Assembly (NCBI GenBank): GCA_937872005.1
Contig: CALMPQ010000219.1
Location: 1 to 5,817, forward strand
Length of the DNA: 5,817 bases
Direction: 5' to 3'
Source: an uncultured Propioniciclava sp.
GTDB lineage: Bacteria; Actinomycetota; Actinomycetes; Propionibacteriales; Propionibacteriaceae
Shown: positions 4,589 through 5,817 of the stretch, one piece after another
Numbering within the stretch: position 1 is the first letter of the stretch
Layout of the letters: each line of letters opens with the position of its first letter
Notes under the pieces: model-generated
Databases searched by the model: none
Told to the model about the DNA's origin: nothing
What the model saw: the letters and a program-made list of their open reading frames with translations, nothing else
Made by a program: the position numbers and the translations under genes

Positions 4589-5817
4589 GCTCCGCATCAG
4601 CGGTCTGGGCGTCATCGACGACGCGACGCTCGAGCTGGGCCCCGGCTTCACCGCCGTCACCGGTGAGACGGGTGCGGGCAAGACGATGGTCGTCTCGGGG
4701 TTGGGTCTGCTGTCGGGCGGCAAGGCCGAGTCGCGGCTGATCCGGCACGGGGCGTCGCGAGCTCTGGTCGAGGGTCGACTGGTCGCCGACACCGATCTTG
4801 CGAGGGCGGTCGACCAGGTCGGCGGCACGGTCGAGGACGGTGAGGTGCTGCTCTCCCGAGTGCTGACGTCGTCGCGGTCGCGGGCGCTGGTGGGTGGAGC
4901 CCAGGTCACCCTGCCCGGGCTGGTCGAGGCCGTGGGGGAGCGCATCACGATCCATGGGCAGAGCGAGCAGATCCGGCTCGGCTCGGCCGAGCGGCAGCGC
5001 GAGGTGCTCGACGCGTTCGGCGGTGCCGCGCTCGTCGGGCTGCTGGCCGAGTACCGGACGCGGTGGGCCCAGCAGCGCGCGTGGTCGGGCGAACTGGCCG
5101 AGTTGACCTCCCAGGCCCAGGCCCGGGCGCGCGAACTGGCCCTGCTGGAGTTCGGGCTCGGCGAGATCGAGAAGGTCGACCCGCAGCCCGGTGAGGATGC
5201 CGCGCTCGTCGCCGAGCAGCGCCGCCTGCAGGCCGTCGACGACCTGCGCCTCGGCGCGAAGTCGGCGATCGTGGCGCTGGCCGGCGACGACGAGGCGTAC
5301 TCCGACGACCCGACCGCCCTCGGGTTGGTGGGCGCCGCGCGCAAGGCGTTGGCGTCCATCGCCGGTGACGACCCGGCGGCCGCCGACCTGGCGCGGCGCG
5401 TCGACGAGGCCGCCTTCCTGCTCTCGGACGCCGCCGGTGACCTCGCCTCCTATGCGGCCGGGCTGGACGCCGATCCTGCGCGCCTGGAGTGGATCGCCGG
5501 GCGGTTGGCCGACCTGCAGGGGCTGACCCGCAAGTACGGCGACACGATCGACGACGTGCTGGCCTGGGGCGAGCGCGCCGCCGGCGACGTGGGCCGGTTG
5601 ACCGGCTCCGACGACCGCATCACCGAACTGCAGGGGCTGCTGGACGGGGTCCGGGGCGAGCTGGTCGACCTCGCGGGCCGGATCACCGCCGCCCGCACGG
5701 CTGCGGCGTCCGCGTTGGCGGGGTTGGTGGAGGCCGAACTGGCGGCGCTCGCGATGCCCCGCGCGCGGCTGGCGTTCGAGGTGACGCCGCTGCCCGAGCT
5801 GGGCCCGCACGGCGGGG
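4578..5817 (+). CDS. recN: RecN, SMC-like DNA double-strand break repair ATPase, 3' truncated by the window edge
   Basis: A cohesin-like ATPase recruited to broken DNA early in recombinational repair. The window holds about 413 residues of a protein usually 550-590 long; the frame is open to the last base. Visible parts: the N-terminal strand MLTELRISGLGVIDDATLEL, Walker A GETGAGKT (29-36), SSRSRALVGG (98-107), and the Q-loop region IHGQSEQIRL (125-134) with Q128. From about 150 to 370 comes a long Ala/Leu/Glu-rich helical region expected to form the coiled-coil arm. Near its far side is the RecN-typical stretch RLEWIAGRLADLQ then LTRKYGDTIDDV, where the chain turns back. The signature motif and Walker B lie beyond the edge. 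The start overlaps nadK by 11 bases and has GAGG at a 6-base spacing. The same nadK-recN order is seen in many bacteria. No LexA box can be looked for separately, because the upstream region is coding sequence of nadK and I see no obvious one there. Confidence 0.95.
   Translation, partial: MLTELRISGLGVIDDATLELGPGFTAVTGETGAGKTMVVSGLGLLSGGKAESRLIRHGASRALVEGRLVADTDLARAVDQVGGTVEDGEVLLSRVLTSSRSRALVGGAQVTLPGLVEAVGERITIHGQSEQIRLGSAERQREVLDAFGGAALVGLLAEYRTRWAQQRAWSGELAELTSQAQARARELALLEFGLGEIEKVDPQPGEDAALVAEQRRLQAVDDLRLGAKSAIVALAGDDEAYSDDPTALGLVGAARKALASIAGDDPAAADLARRVDEAAFLLSDAAGDLASYAAGLDADPARLEWIAGRLADLQGLTRKYGDTIDDVLAWGERAAGDVGRLTGSDDRITELQGLLDGVRGELVDLAGRITAARTAAASALAGLVEAELAALAMPRARLAFEVTPLPELGPHGG

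Overview
The window is very GC-rich with dense, near-abutting genes all on the + strand, GTG as well as ATG starts, and G/C-dominated third codon positions. This, plus the gene order HAD phosphatase - small protein - tlyA - nadK - recN, points to a high-GC actinobacterium (Actinomycetota). That order, as I recall it, is the Rv1692-Rv1696 neighbourhood of Mycobacterium tuberculosis. I cannot place it securely below phylum.

Layout, left to right: (1) 1-680, the C-terminal part of a HAD-IIA phosphatase whose start lies outside the window. (2) 713-2660, a three-gene biotin importer of the ECF type: substrate-binding membrane protein BioY, ATPase BioM and coupling membrane protein BioN, joined by two 4-base ATGA stop/start overlaps. 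The short gap before bioY holds a perfect inverted repeat, CTGAAC-ACC-GTTCAG. This closely resembles the operator of the actinobacterial biotin repressor BioQ and touches the bioY ribosome binding site. (3) 2670-2876, a 68-residue acidic protein resembling the small conserved protein normally found before tlyA. (4) 2887-3627, the rRNA 2'-O-methyltransferase TlyA with its complete catalytic tetrad. (5) 3638-4588, NAD kinase. (6) 4578 to the window end, the N-terminal two thirds of the DNA repair ATPase RecN, overlapping nadK by 11 bases.

The HAD, small protein, tlyA, nadK and recN genes form a conserved housekeeping cluster, and the biotin transporter appears to have been inserted into it. The insert probably has its own biotin-responsive promoter. 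Three genes (HAD, bioN, tlyA) end in TAG, and each TAG is the first half of a TANNNT -10-like hexamer set at a sensible distance before the next gene. The other junctions end in TGA and look translationally coupled. So the apparent single operon may be a chain of short transcription units. The promoter calls are inference from spacing and motif only.

There is no stretch longer than about 35 bases without a gene. I see no mobile element, CRISPR array, tRNA/rRNA, riboswitch or convincing rho-independent terminator, and no convincing gene on the minus strand. No wholly new system is evident. The points worth a second look are the biotin operator and insertion, and the stop-codon/-10 overlaps.
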